Shown: positions 35,546 to 47,542 of the stretch, one piece after another
Position numbering within the stretch: the first letter of the stretch is position 1
Layout: the number at the start of each line of letters is the position of its first letter
Assembly: GCA_035578905.1 (NCBI GenBank)
Contig: JAQJVL010000329.1
Location: 1-64,000, forward strand
Length of the DNA stretch: 64,000 bases
Direction of reading: 5' to 3'
From: Stictocephala bisonia
Lineage: Eukaryota; Arthropoda; Insecta; Hemiptera; Membracidae
Made by a program: the position numbers and the translations under genes
The notes under the pieces: model-generated
The model's input: only the letters and a program-made list of their open reading frames with translations
What the model was told of the DNA's origin: nothing
The model's database searches: none

Positions 35546-36837
35546 TTACGGAATGGAACCACGTAGTGTCGAGCTATCATAGTGTCCCTAGCAGGAGAGC
35601 CTCATCTGCATAGTATCCTTTCGGGGAGGTTCTGAGTGCAATATTGATGTGTGTGGGACTGCGGAGTGGGCATGGCCAAGGTCAAAGGTCAAGGTTAGTC
35701 CCCCTGACCCCGCATGGTTTACGGAATGGAACCACGTAGTGTCGAGCTATCATAGTGTCCCTAGCAGGAGAGCCTCATCTGCATAGTATCCTTTCGGGGA
35801 GGTTCTGAGTGCAATATTGATGTGTGTGGGACCGCGGAGTGGGCATGGCCAAGGTCAAAGGTCAAGGTTAGTCCCCCTGACCCTGCATGGTTTACGTAGT
35901 CTGCTATTACCCGGACCCATAGTGGCTAATTGTATGCTTGATACAGAACAGTTCGCTGATAATATTGATGTGTGTGGGACTGCGGAGTGGGCATGGCCAA
36001 GGTCAAAGGTCAAGGTTAGTCCCCCCGACCCCGCATGGTTTACGTAGTCTGCTATTACCCGGACCCATAGTGGCTAATTGTATGCTTGATACAGAACAGT
36101 TCGCTGATAATATTGATGTGTGTGGGACTGCGGAGTGGGCATGGCCAAGGTCAAAGGTCAAGGTTAGTCCCCCCGACCCCGCATGGTTTACGTAGTCTGC
36201 TATTACCCGGACCCATAGTGGCTAATTGTATGCTTGATACAGAACAGTTCGCTGATAATATTGATGTGTGTGGGACTGCGGAGTGGGCATGGCCAAGGTC
36301 AAAGGTCAAGGTTAGTCCCCCCGACCCCGCATGGTTTACGTAGTCTGCTATTACCCGGACCCATAGTGGCTAATTGTATGCTTGATACAGAACAGTTCGC
36401 TGATAATATTGATGTGTGTGGGACTGCGGAGTGGGCATGGCCAAGGTCAAAGGTCAAGGTTAGTCCCCTGACCCCGCATAGTTTACGTAGTCTGCTATTA
36501 CCCGGACCCATAGTGGCTAATTGTATGCTTGATACAGAACAGTTCGCTGATAATATTGATGTGTGTGGGACTGCGGAGTGGGCATGGCCAAGGTCAAAGG
36601 TCAAGGTTAGTCCCCCTGACCCCGCATGGTTTACGTAGTCTGCTATTACCCGGACCCATAGTGGCTAATTGTATGCTTGATACAGAATGTTGATGTGTGT
36701 GGGACTGCGGAGTGGGCATGGCCAAGGTCAAAGGTCAAGGTGACTCCCCCTGACCCCGCATGGTTTACGTAGTCTGCTATTACCCGGACCCATAGTGGCT
36801 AATTGTATGCTTGATACAGAACAGTTCGCTGATAATC
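35546..36837 (+). repeat. Compound 148/173-bp tandem repeat with DR1 motifs
   Basis: A shared ~80-bp block (TGTGTGTGGGACTGCGGAGT, GGGCATGGCCAAGG and on to GACCCCGCATGGTTTACG) is present in eight units. The first two units are joined to a 173-bp-period linker (GGAATGGAACCACGTAGTG...). From 35.85 kb the linker switches to a 148-bp period (GTCTGCTATTACCCGGACCC...). The last unit is shortened. Open frames of 85-134 codons over it are artefacts. Confidence 0.93.
35679..36737 (+). promoter_or_regulatory. Eight AGGTCAAAGGTCA (DR1-like) motifs in the 148-bp array
   Basis: Exact AGGTCAAAGGTCA occurs at 35679, 35852, 36000, 36148, 36296, 36444, 36591 and 36725. Two AGGTCA half-sites spaced by one base form the DR1 consensus bound by nuclear receptors of the HNF4 and RXR/USP type. 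Binding is inferred; the motif may be a passenger of the repeat. Confidence 0.4.
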
Positions 36838-37160
36838 AGCCTAACTAAACGTTGCTAAATGGTCGTATTTATATGAATTTTTTTATTTGAAGAGGTAATC
36901 AGGATATAGCCTATACATATTTCTTTATTTTAGTTTCCTGATTATACCATACGATTTAACTATTGCAATGCGTGTCTCTGTATAGTTCAGATCCCGTGCT
37001 ATTATCGTTAGCTGAAAAGCCATGCCAAACTTAAGATTTCTTTACTGTAAAATAGTAAATTTGTTTTAGTTCGGATACATTAGTTTTGTTTGATTTTAGA
37101 GTGCAAGTAACGTAGGAATAAAAGAAATGGATCTTTCCGTTAATTCACTGCCACTACATT

Positions 37161-37292
37161 TGTTAGGTTATGTTATGTTAGGTTTGGTTAGGTTAGGTTA
37201 TGTTATGTTAGGTTTGGTTAGGTTTAGTTATGTTATGTTAGGTTTGGTTTGGTTTGGTTATGTTAGGTTAGCCTAAGTTATGGTTATGGTTG
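37161..37292 (+). repeat. Degenerate TTAGG-like tract
   Basis: Repeats of GGTTAGGTTATGTTATGTTA and TTAGGTTTGG resemble the insect telomeric TTAGG unit but are irregular, so this is an interstitial low-complexity tract rather than a telomere. Confidence 0.7.
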
Positions 37293-37611
37293 TGAACTAA
37301 CGGAAAAGATCCAAAGACAAAAATATTGAGACTTTTCATTAGATCGAAAATGTTAACTTAAAATTGTATTTGTTGCAAGCAATACTTTATTTATTAGGAC
37401 TTATAAGTGTAAGTAGGGTGAGTGGGTAATTCGAAACAATTGGGTTACGGTATAAAAATGGAAAAGCACCGCGCTCTGCCATTTCAACAATTAGATTATG
37501 AAACAATCTTAGTTTGATAGTGCTTGTATGCTGCACGCACCTGTCAGTTGCTACAAGATGACTATTGTAGATGCATAATGATTATAGTTATTATTCCTAG
37601 AAAGGTATATT

Positions 37612-37835
37612 TATCAAAGTCCCAATAGTTAGGACTTCTAAGGAATCTCACCAAAACGTGGGTTCCGAACCAAGTAGTATTGATATGATTTTCGGCAAAT
37701 TGACAAGCTTAATGCCTAGTACTCTCTGGTCAACATTGAACCCTGACAGCCATACAAAACGGACACCCAAGACCTCTCTAACATGACAACCGTAGACCGG
37801 ACGCCGTTCCGGTAGGTTGATACGATTACATATTG
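37612..37835 (-). mobile_element. SINE (family S1), diverged partial reverse copy
   Basis: Read on the minus strand it has CGGCGTCCGGTCTACGGTTG, GGTCTTGGGTGTCCG, CTTGTCAATTTGCCG and TTGGTTCGGAACCCACG, in the same order as the 8.1-kb SINE. The tRNA-like head and the 3' terminal motif are missing or unrecognisable. Confidence 0.6.
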
Positions 37836-37839
37836 CTTA

Positions 37840-38230
37840 ATATCTCCGGAACTCTTGGCCTCGTATTAAATTTTTAGTATAATTTTTTTAGTATAATTGT
37901 GTTTGTAAATTTTAGGATTTAAAACTGGTCTTTTGTTGCTTTTGAGTTTATATATATTTTTTTATTTTATTGAGTTGTTTTGTTGTATATATAATAGTCC
38001 AATGTTACATTTATCCCATTGTTTGTTTTGTTATTTATTTAAAATTTCTATAATTATTGTTATCTAATTATTTTTGATTTAAGGAAGTTCCTCCCATAAA
38101 TGTACTATAATATATATTTGTAAAAATATGTTTCACATGTAATTGTAACACCATAATTGTAAAAAAATATAGTTTTTCTCTCAATTAGCCTTGAGCTAGA
38201 GAGATAAATATAAACTGCTTGTTCTTCAGC
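37840..38230 (+). mobile_element. Probable LINE 3' tail (38100-38216) in AT-rich flank
   Basis: TTTCTCTCAATTAGCCTTGA followed by GCTAGAGAGATAAATATAAA near 38176-38216 forms a CTCTC/GAGAG stem before an AATAAATA-like end, the layout seen at 3' ends of some insect LINEs. No coding part is attached. Confidence 0.4.
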
Positions 38231-38236
38231 AGTTCA

Positions 38237-38498
38237 ACAATCCTGAGTGATAAAGTCGTATAAAGCCTTATAAAGTCGTATAAAGCCTTATAAAGTCGTA
38301 TAAATCCTTATAAAGTCGTATAAAGCCTTATAAAGTCGTATAAAGCCTTATAAAGTCGTATAAAGCCTTATAAAGTCGTATAAAGCCTTATAAAGTCGTA
38401 TAAAGCCTTATAAAGTCGTATTTAAATCAAAGACAGAATGAAGATAAAAATGTTGGCATATTCCTTCCCAGGATCGCTGGCCATAAAACACAAGGATA
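38237..38498 (+). repeat. 20-bp tandem array with conserved flanks, copy 1 (262 bp)
   Basis: The unit is ATAAAGTCGTATAAAGCCTT, about 8.5 copies. It is preceded by ACAATCCTGAGTG and followed by an 80-bp unique segment (ATTTAAATCAAAGACAGAAT ... CATAAAACACAAGGATA). The same left flank, array and right flank recur at 39945-40166, where the whole block is exactly 40 bp (two units) shorter. Confidence 0.9.
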
Positions 38499-38509
38499 GT
38501 ACTGTAATT

Positions 38510-39940
38510 TTTCACTAGTAATAAATATATTTGAATTTGAAATCAACATTAAATAACAACGTAGATTTAATGAGTGTGTTATAACCTCTTTCAGTGTTTG
38601 TTTATTAATTTTTTAATTTCGCTAACATATTCCAAATTGTTGGAACACTTCCTGTACTCCCTTCCTATGAGCCAAAATCTCGTGTGTTAACTACAACAAT
38701 GTTGTCAAAACAGAAACTTTCCCCTTTTGTTGGGGTTTGATTTGTTTATTTACTTATATGTTTATGATGTAGTTTTATGTTATTTATGTTGTTTACGTAG
38801 TTTTTTGTTGTTTGTATTCTTGGAACAATTATTGACCTCCGCTTCTTACATTATTTTCAATAGTTAATAAGAAAATATAATTACATCGTAATGATGATGA
38901 TGATGAGTTGATTTTAAATCACAGACAATTATTTAAAATATATTTTATTGATTTTTATCGAATAAATATATTATATTTATAATCTTCTCATTTAGAATAA
39001 ATTGAGTATTTTTTTCTCTTTAGCGTGTATAAACCGATTGTATGGAATAAATATGATCCCCAAGCCATTGAAGGAGCTATAAATAAGGACTAGTGTCCGT
39101 TACCTACCATCCGGACAGCTCCTTACATTCACATAAACGTAATGTGTGACATGTTATATGTGATAATTTTTAAAACATTGAATGCTGAATCTACTCAGTC
39201 TTTGTTGTAGGCTTTTGCGGAATAGTTATGAATTTATTCTGTCCAGGACATTCTGTATTAATGAAAACTACTTTGATTTTTGTTGTTGCTACAAACGTTT
39301 TCTGTATAGTAAAGAGCAAAAAATATATATACGAACTTTCTTAACGACAATGTCTATGAATTCTTAAATATTATAGTTTATTGCTGTATACGCCTACCCC
39401 TACTTTGTGTAAGTTACCTATTCAAATTTAGTGCTAATTAAAGCGACGTAAACGAACCTACACACAAACTGTAGTAGCCTAACGTACTTTTAACTGAGTA
39501 AGATGTATATTTCAACAACAACATATGTCAACAAGCTTCTAAAAAGATTGGTTTCACAATACACATATTTCAGATCTGATATTTTGTATGAATTAAAGTG
39601 TAGACATCTGACAATTAGTCGAACTTCACAGAAGTATAGTCACAGCTAGTTATAACACTCGTCGATTATCTGTCTTAGTAAGTTGTGATTTACATCCAAT
39701 ATATCAAAAGTATATTATGGAATTGCTTAATCCAAATCCAAAGTGATCTCGTCTATTGAAACTGAGGGTTTCCTTTCTGCGCGATTCTCACATTTCTTTC
39801 AATTTCACACTAAACATAAAATTATGAATCTCGATTCTCAAGCACCGAAAAATATTGAAGGTGTAAAGAGCTGATCGACGGTTAGATTTTCCTTTAGTTT
39901 TCTTATCGCCTTTCAACAGATTATTTATTTAAATAACATA
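38510..39940. other. AT-rich stretch, no supported gene
   Basis: No coding motif was seen. A short inverted pair AAGGAGCT...AGCTCCTT lies at about 39070-39124. Otherwise unremarkable. Confidence 0.35.
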
Positions 39941-39944
39941 AAGA

Positions 39945-40166
39945 ACAATTCTGAGTGATAAAGTCGTATAAAGCCTTATAAAGTCGTATAAAGCCTTATA
40001 AAGTCGTATAAAGCCTTATAAAGTCGTATAAAGCCTTATAAAGTCGTATAAAGCCTTATAAAGTCGTATAAAGCCTTATAAAGTCGTATTTAAATCAAAG
40101 ACAGAATGAAGATAAAAATGTTGGCATATTCCTTCCCAGGATCGCTGGCCATAAAACACAAGGATA
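39945..40166 (+). repeat. 20-bp tandem array with conserved flanks, copy 2 (222 bp)
   Basis: Same structure as 38237-38498, with about 6.5 array units, the same ACAATTCTGAGTG lead and the same 3' segment ending CACAAGGATA. Flanking sequences outside these limits differ, which points to a mobile or duplicated block rather than two independent arrays. Confidence 0.9.
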
Positions 40167-40169
40167 CTA

Positions 40170-42370
40170 CTCAATAAATAACGGGTTTTAATATTTTGAC
40201 AGATGACAACCCCCGCTATACAAAGCCGAACAAATAAACACCCTCCATTCCAAGAGGGGTTGTTCATTTGGTAGGTAATTGAACAGCTGACCTCAGCTCT
40301 CCGAAGTGTCATTCTAACCCCACGGAATGTTAGTTTAGCTCTAAACCCACGTCGCTCTAACGCCACGTAATCGGCAGTGTTGCCATCCAATAATTAATTC
40401 GGTGTCTCAAAATATCAGCTTTTTTGTAGTCCACTGTGGAGCGCTTGTGTAATGTCCATGTAAATGTAATGGTGTTTAAATCAGCTGTTGTTGCAGACCT
40501 AAATAACTAACCAAATTACAGGCACAAATATTCCTATTAGATGAGATGTCTCTTTGTAAGCAATATAATCAAGGTTACTTTCCTTATTACTGACAAATGT
40601 CACATCTGCCCCTATGATAATAAATATTCAACATATCTTCTTTGAGTTGGCTAATGTTTTCATAGAAGAGTCCCTTCTTCACTCATCACCTATGTCCGTC
40701 TGTCAATGCCCGTAGGCCCAGAGTAATTGTTTAATCAGGTAAGTCCACTAATAAAAATGCAAGGAACATAAAAGTAATAAAATATGTTACAAGGCAGCGG
40801 ACAACCTTCTTCAAACTTGTGTTTAAATCACCAGCTGATGAAGGTGACAATGGAACGAAAATTAGTAACTTTCGTTGCGACTTTTATATTTATTGAGTTT
40901 GTATTATATCTCTACTAATAAGTTTGCTGATACCCCGCCTCCCTTTAATATTAATTCCAGATTCAGTGCCATTCAACCTAATATTAAAATAATCTAAAAT
41001 ACAAGTTTGTGATTGTTACAGACTCCTGATAATTAGTTATGCAACAAAAGTAGTGGTTTTGAGGCAATTGAAATGTGTTTAACTTTTTATAATGTATTAT
41101 AATACATGATTTTATGTTTTATCATTTAATCGTAGACTAACAATTAAAAACGAAACGCACCATCAGTCGTAAGTTATTAAGAATGTGAGTGTACGTAAAG
41201 AGAACTTACATTCTCGCGTCGTCCGCTGACACCTGGCAGTATCACTGAACACTACTGGAACTCCACAGGACAGACATGGTTCCCGGTCTGGAGACGCACG
41301 TACTTTGGACTGGGAGGAAGCTCACGTCCACTCGGCTGGAGTCGCGGCGCGAGTCTGTCCCTCGGAACTCGCACTCGCGTCCTCAGCGCTCCCTCCACGA
41401 CTTCCCCACTATCACCTCTACATCCCATATATTACCATAAACTGTCCAGACGTTGTCGGCAAGAGGTTTATAGTATTCTTATCAACTGTATGTTCAACGA
41501 AATGGCGGAAACGGGTTCATTTTTCATTCCGGAAAGATTTAACGCCTCTGCAGATAGGATAAGAGGGATAACAATTAACGTGTATTTGTTTTTTTTTCTA
41601 AGTGGAAGGACTTCCAAATAATAAATTTTGGAATAGTGTCCAAAACTTTTCATTTGGAATAACTTCTTGTATAGTATTTTTTTTTACACCTTTCAGTCAA
41701 AAACTAAACATATATAGGAAGACTAAACTAGTATTTATTTATTTGTACTTGAAAATTAGCTCATTTATTGAGGGGGTTTTCCTAAACGTAATACTGTAAT
41801 CATATTTTACTGTGGATCCAAATTTCCATTGAGATAATGAAGTATTATTGGTGGATAAGTTTACGAAATGCGCATTGGTATAGTAAACTACAAATATATC
41901 TACTAATGGTTGGTTGTGTTTTCAGGTATGAGTGGCTGTTAATTGTAACGTGAGTAAATAGCTATGATTAGTTTAAGCAGAAAAATAGTGTATGTAAAGC
42001 CAATAACAGTTTTGTGCTTACTGAAATTAGAGATCAATTATTAATGTTATTATTACTTCTATACATGAATTGAGGTAATTTTATTTAAACCTTGAAAAAA
42101 TCATATTATGGAACATTGCTGACGAAGAAATGCAATAAATACAGCGCATTATTAAAGCTAAACTTAGATAAATCTACCTTTTTCTTAAATCTGTATTTAC
42201 TCGTCTCTCATATCTATTTACGAGCGTTTATGTCGCCCATAATTTTACTAACCGGTCTTCCTAATTGTCACGTAATTCACTCAACGTTTCTTGGAATAAT
42301 ACCTTACAAGTATGCAATACGTATTTGTCTCCACACAGTCATACCAACATATACAGGTCTCTCTCAATGG
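40170..42370. other. Unassigned stretch with CpG-rich patch (41205-41425)
   Basis: The patch is GC- and CpG-rich (GTCGCGGCGCGAGTC, CTCGCACTCGCGTCC) and contrasts with the AT-rich surroundings. It could be a promoter or first exon, but no protein similarity, splice pair or TATA/initiator arrangement was convincing. Elsewhere nothing was recognised. Confidence 0.3.
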
Positions 42371-42374
42371 CCTT

Positions 42375-43755
42375 CCAACAGTTATATGTATGTGCGTCCT
42401 TCAACTTGTCTCACATCAATTATATGTATGTGCGTCCCTCAACTTGTCTCCCAAATGTAATATGTATGTATACTTCAACGTGTCTCCGAACCATTACATG
42501 TATTTGTCCCTCAACGTGTCTCCCAACCGTTACATGTATTTGTCCCTCAACGTGTCTCCTAGCAGTTATATTAATGAATGCCTCAACGTGTCTCCCAATC
42601 GTTACATATATTCGTGCCTCAACGTGTTTCACAGAAGTTATATTAATGTAAATCTGAACGTGTCTCCCAACCATTCGTGCCTCAACGTGTTTCACAGAAG
42701 TTATATTAATGTAAATCTGAACGTGTCTCCCAACCATTACATGTATTTGTCCCTCAACGTGTCTCCTAACCGTTACATGTATTTGTCCCTCAACGTGTCT
42801 CCAAATAGTTATATTAATGTATAAATCAACCTGTCTGCCAACCGTTACATGTTGTCCTTCAACGTGTCTCCCAGCAGTTATATTAATTTATTCCTCAAAG
42901 TGTCTCTCAACTGTTACACGTATTTGTCCCTCAACGTGTCTCCCAACAGTTAAATTAAAGTATTCCTCAACTTGTCTTCCAACCTTTACATGTATTTGTC
43001 CCTCAACGTGTTTCACAGCAGTTATATTAATGTAAATCTCAACGTGTCTCCCAACCGTTACTTGCATTTGTCCCTCAACGTGTCTCCCAACCATTACATG
43101 TATTTGTCCCTCAACGTGTCTCCCAACAGTTATATTAATGTATACCACAACTGTCTCCCAGCCGTTACATGTATTTGTCCCTCAAAGTGTCTCCCAACAG
43201 TTATATTTATGTATGCCTCAACGTGTCTCCCAACCGATACATGTACATGTATTTGTCCCTCAACGTGTCTCCCAGCAGTTATATTAATGTATGCCTCAAC
43301 GTGTCTCCCAAACGTTACAAGTATGTCCCTCAACGTATCTCCCAGCAGTTATATTAATGTATGCCTCAACTATCTCCCAACTGTTACATGTATTTGTCCA
43401 ACGTGTCTCCCAAACGTTACAAGTATTTATACCTCAACGTATCTCCCAGCAGTTATATTAATGTATGCCTCAACTGTCTCCCAACTGTTACATGTATTTG
43501 TCCAACGTGTCTCCCAAACGTTACAAGTATTTATACCTCAACGTATCTCCCAGCAGTTATATTAATGTATGCCTCAACTGTCTCCCAACTGTTACATGTA
43601 TTTGTCCAACGTGTCTCCCAAACGTTACAAGTATTTATACCTCAACGTATCTCCCAGCTGTTATATTAATGTGTCCCTCAACTTGTCTCACTACATTTAT
43701 AGGCCTATGTATGTATCTCTAAACTTGTCCCCCAACAGTTTTAGCTATGTGTGTC
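42375..43755 (+). repeat. 36-bp minisatellite with 104-bp higher-order repeat
   Basis: The unit is CTCAACGTGTCTCCCAACCG then TTACATGTATTTGTCC, alternating with a second type containing CAGCAGTTATATTAATGTAT. At about 43360-43670 three almost identical 104-bp blocks follow each other (equivalent positions 43361, 43465, 43569). Frames are open on both strands by repetition. The sequence is unrelated to family A. Confidence 0.93.
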
Positions 43756-43759
43756 TCTC

Positions 43760-45145
43760 ACTTTGTCTCACAAACGTTGTATGCATGACTTGTATGAATC
43801 AAAATTTTAAAATTTGTTGTCGTGTAATAGCTATTAAAAAATAAAAATAGAACAAACGCTTTACCTCTCTGTAATCTTTCATTTGTTTGAACTATTTTGT
43901 TGCAAAGAAAATTATCATTTTATCAATGGCTTAAACATTTATCATTGGACGTAAATTCGTGCTACGTAAGTATTGCTAATGACAATAATTCCGTTGAATC
44001 TTTTGTAAATGATTACTTTTTGACTTAATTAATCTGTGGATTTTCAAACAGCTGAACTACATAGTTATTGTTACCGAACGAGGGCAGTGCCCAAGCTGGA
44101 CGAGGAGCCGTTCTCTGTCGTCTGCCAATCTCACTCTGATTAGAGACCTCTAACCCCCGTCTCGGGTGACTTGGCTATTGTCGGCCCATCGCGATAGTAG
44201 GCTATTGTGTATCCGTCGATGAAAGGTCAGATGTCGCTTGGAAGTGGACATTGTGATTTACGCCTACTCTGATGAAGTGCTGTTATTTTTAACTACAGAC
44301 GAGTTGGAAATTATATGGCCACGTTTTCAGCTAATGTGGCCTTTTAGAACGTTTTATCTATAGAACTTAGAACAAGTTTTTGATTTGAACACTTAGTTAG
44401 TGTCATGTTTTCCAGCATTAGTTAAACATGGTTTGGGATACTTAAAACTTCCGACGGTAAACTTGAATTCAAATTTTTACCATATCTTGAAAACGTATGG
44501 ATTTTCAATAAATAATTTTAAAACTGGCTTATTTTTTGTTCTATAAGTATGCATTTATTACGCGTGCATCCAATTAATATCCCATTAGGATATAATTTTT
44601 CATTATACATTATTAATTTCTTTTTCTCTTAAAAAACTTATACAACAACATACTATGATTATGCACTTTGTGTTAAAAAAAAAAAAAAAAAAAAAAAAAA
44701 TCGTCATAATCGAAAATAAAAGTGATATTGATGGTTATTATTATAGCTCAGATTTTGAAATTGAACCGTATTTTTTATGTTGAGTGACGAAAGATGTAGC
44801 CAACTATTCTCCAAACGCCCTTATTGAACTCGGATGGAAGTAGAATAGTGAGGAAGCAAATCTGCAACTAGTCATTTAAATGTAGTTGCAATTTATTACT
44901 AATTAACACCTGCAGCCGTCATGCTACAGCTCCTATCCTTCGCATGCAGGTCTCTTCAGATGGAATTATTTAACAATAGTTTTCTCCGTTTCCTTGATCC
45001 TGAATGACGGGGAGACCCCTGATACCCATCTCAGTAAATTATCTGAGGCTTATCTCAACTGTACTGGTATGCCCAACTTGTGAACAGTACTTTCTTTCTT
45101 TATACATAGGTCGGCCGCTGGTTGCCAATATATAATCGTACATAA
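43760..45145. other. AT-rich stretch, no supported gene
   Basis: A moderately GC-rich part lies at 44080-44280 and an A-run at about 44674-44700. No coding or repeat signature was recognised. Confidence 0.35.
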
Positions 45146-45154
45146 TAACATAAC

Positions 45155-45340
45155 CTGCAAACTGCCTGTGGGCGAGTGGTCTGAGGTGTCAGAACTTTTT
45201 ATCTTAAGAGATAGCGCAGGTTGAATCCTAACCTTGGCTGTAAGTTTTTATCAGTAATATTCATCTTGACCTGTACTAGTTCTCACCTGTCAGATAAGTT
45301 CCTCACGCAGATCAATACTCTCTGGGGCTAATTTACTTAA
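45155..45340 (+). mobile_element. Probable tRNA-Ser/Leu-like SINE
   Basis: TGGGCGAGTGGTCTGAGG (A-box-like, in the style of class II tRNAs) is followed about 50 bp later by GCAGGTTGAATCC (B-box-like). The cloverleaf is not complete. The 3' limit is a guess. Confidence 0.45.
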
Positions 45341-45419
45341 TAAATTTAACTTGAGGGATAGAATGGTTATTGTTTTCGTACAATCAAAACGCGCTTTGAT
45401 ACATAATTCCTGTCGTATA

Positions 45420-46145
45420 AAACTTGTACAGTTGTCATTCTTGTCTGTGGCGAACAGACCTTATCTCATCTAATATCTGTCTAATCACTGTGAACAACTT
45501 TGTCACAACAAGGAGATGCCACAGCAAACACTTAACACAGTAAAACGGTTTTACAAACGTTTGCCAAAGTAAGTAGATGCCCCAACAAGTAGTCGTTACA
45601 ACAAATATCTCCAGCTCTCTCTAACCAGTTCCTTAGTTGTCACAATAAACTAATGGTCACGTTGAACTGTTATCAGAACGTTGTCACAACAAATCGCATT
45701 CTTGGTTGTGAAAATGAACAACCGTGACAGGAATCTGTTAAACAAATGGCGTCTTCTCACAATTATGTCAGAATAAACATCGTCCACAAGCTCTCATTGT
45801 TATTGGTTATAAAGTCAAGGCTCTTAGCTGTCCGTTGTGTCAACAAAATGCTGTCTAAACAAACAGTCGCCAAAGGAAATTGTCACACAGTTTTCTCTGT
45901 AAATTGTTTTAAAGGAACCGTGGGCACAAACTGTCACAACAAGATATAAGGTAACAGTCTAATAATTAGACCGTCTTCGCGGAATGCAGTTGATAAAAAA
46001 ATTGTATAATTAACAAACAGACCGTCTGCAAATTGTTGCTAAAATAAACATCCGTCACAGTAAACAGCTATCAAAAATACTTCCCAGAAAACGTTTGTCA
46101 AAAGAAACAGTGGCCGTTAACAAGTAGTGACAGCAAATGGTCAAA
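45420..46145 (+). repeat. Possible ancient degenerate repeat
   Basis: Strings such as TTGTCACAACAA, GTCACAATAA, ACAAACAGTCG and AACCGTGACAG recur about every 30-50 bp without fixed spacing. This looks like a very old tandem array that has lost its period; no consensus could be fixed by eye. Confidence 0.35.
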
Positions 46146-46149
46146 TTAG

Positions 46150-46920
46150 CAATACGTATATTGATGATAAATGAAAATGAAATAACATAGAAATATGATT
46201 TGTATTTTTGATTTAATTATAAATTAGCCTTTACAAAAATATGAAAGACTTATAAAAACCGTAGTATTTAAAAATGAACACACGAACTTCTAAAAAACGA
46301 CATTGACATATTGATTTTGCAACTTCTATACTTATTTACGTTTGTTTTAGTTTTATATTCCATAGAGACCAATAAGCGTACATTTATGTTCTACCTATAA
46401 ATGTACATAATTTATTAAAATTGATTTCCATCAAGTATATCAATTTAAATAGTAATTTCGTAAATTTCAGTAAATTACATAAACATATAATTGATACCTA
46501 AGATTGGCCAGTCGCAACAACCGGTTCGGCAGTTCATGGTGGTAGTACAGTGAAATGATACGTGTTTGGCCCTACATTGTATTTCCAACAATCCGGACTT
46601 TCCTTCCGTACTACAGAATTACTTGCACGCACAGCAGTAATTGTGGGCTTCAATTGTACCAAGTACTATAATGTACTTAGCATGTTGAAGTGACCTACTG
46701 TAGGCCCTTCCGTGACTATTACGAGACCAAATCTCGGAGGGAGGGTTAGAAATTGACAGTCAAACCATATATTTTTGTCATACCAAACAAATTTTATATT
46801 TATTTTATTGATATTGTAATAACAAAGAATATGAATATTTATACTAAAAAAAAGAAAAAAAAAATAGATTTTAGTAGGCTTATTGATTGACAACCTACTC
46901 AATTAATAGATTAATTACAA
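46150..46920. other. AT-rich stretch, no supported feature
   Basis: Nothing recognised. It ends at the 3' tail of the next LINE. Confidence 0.35.
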
Positions 46921-47304
46921 GTAACAGTCAAGTCAAGTCAAATCAAATCGTTTATTGTCACAAACATAATAAAATGCATAACAAACGTCAAGGTTATTCA
47001 TACAAAATTTACATCACTTCTTCACATCAAATTTATAACTAAAATATTCTTCTAAATCATAACACTCTATTTCTATGAGCTGTTTCTTAACAATGTTCTT
47101 AAATTTGATTTTACTTGTTTCTTTTCTTATGTCTAATGGAAGGTGATTGTTCATTTTAACAGATTGGTAAAAAGCTTGATTTAAAAAAAAATGCCGTTTT
47201 ATGTGAAGGGATGGCTAGGGTTTCGCTTCGTCGGAGGTTGTATTTTTGATTGTATGGATCCGGAAAAAGGTTCAAATTACTTTTCAAAAAAACCAAACAT
47301 GTTA

Positions 47305-47307
<3 letters not shown>

Positions 47308-47358
<51 letters not shown>
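47308..47358. repeat. (TA)n microsatellite inside LINE ORF2
   Basis: About 25 TA dinucleotides split the C-terminal ORF2 region. On the minus strand GIFKQNQLLTFPS precedes the run and LTCLVFLKSNLNLF follows, and both belong to the same domain. Confidence 0.93.
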
Positions 47359-47360
<2 letters not shown>

Positions 47361-47542
47361 ACGGAAAAGTTAAGAGTTGGTTCTGCTTGAAGATTCCCCT
47401 GCACGTTGCTGACTTAGGAAGGCCAAAAATTATACGAACTGCTTCTTTTTGGGCTATGAAAATTGGTTTTGTTTTTGTGTTTTCGTGACCCCATATGGAT
47501 ACACCATAGCCAAAGTTGGAAAGAAGCATCCGTAGTAGGCTG

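Noticed and set aside
37161..37292. Telomere repeat (TTAGG)n
   Set aside because: Only degenerate, irregular TTAGG/TTATG/TTTGG words within 130 bp, with ordinary sequence on both sides.
41205..41562. CpG-rich patch as promoter and gene start
   Set aside because: The 85-codon frame matches nothing recognised, and no splice or promoter arrangement supports it; kept only as an unassigned patch.
45160..45250. tRNA-Ser or tRNA-Leu gene
   Set aside because: The T-arm and acceptor pairing are poor and the middle is U-rich; called a SINE head.
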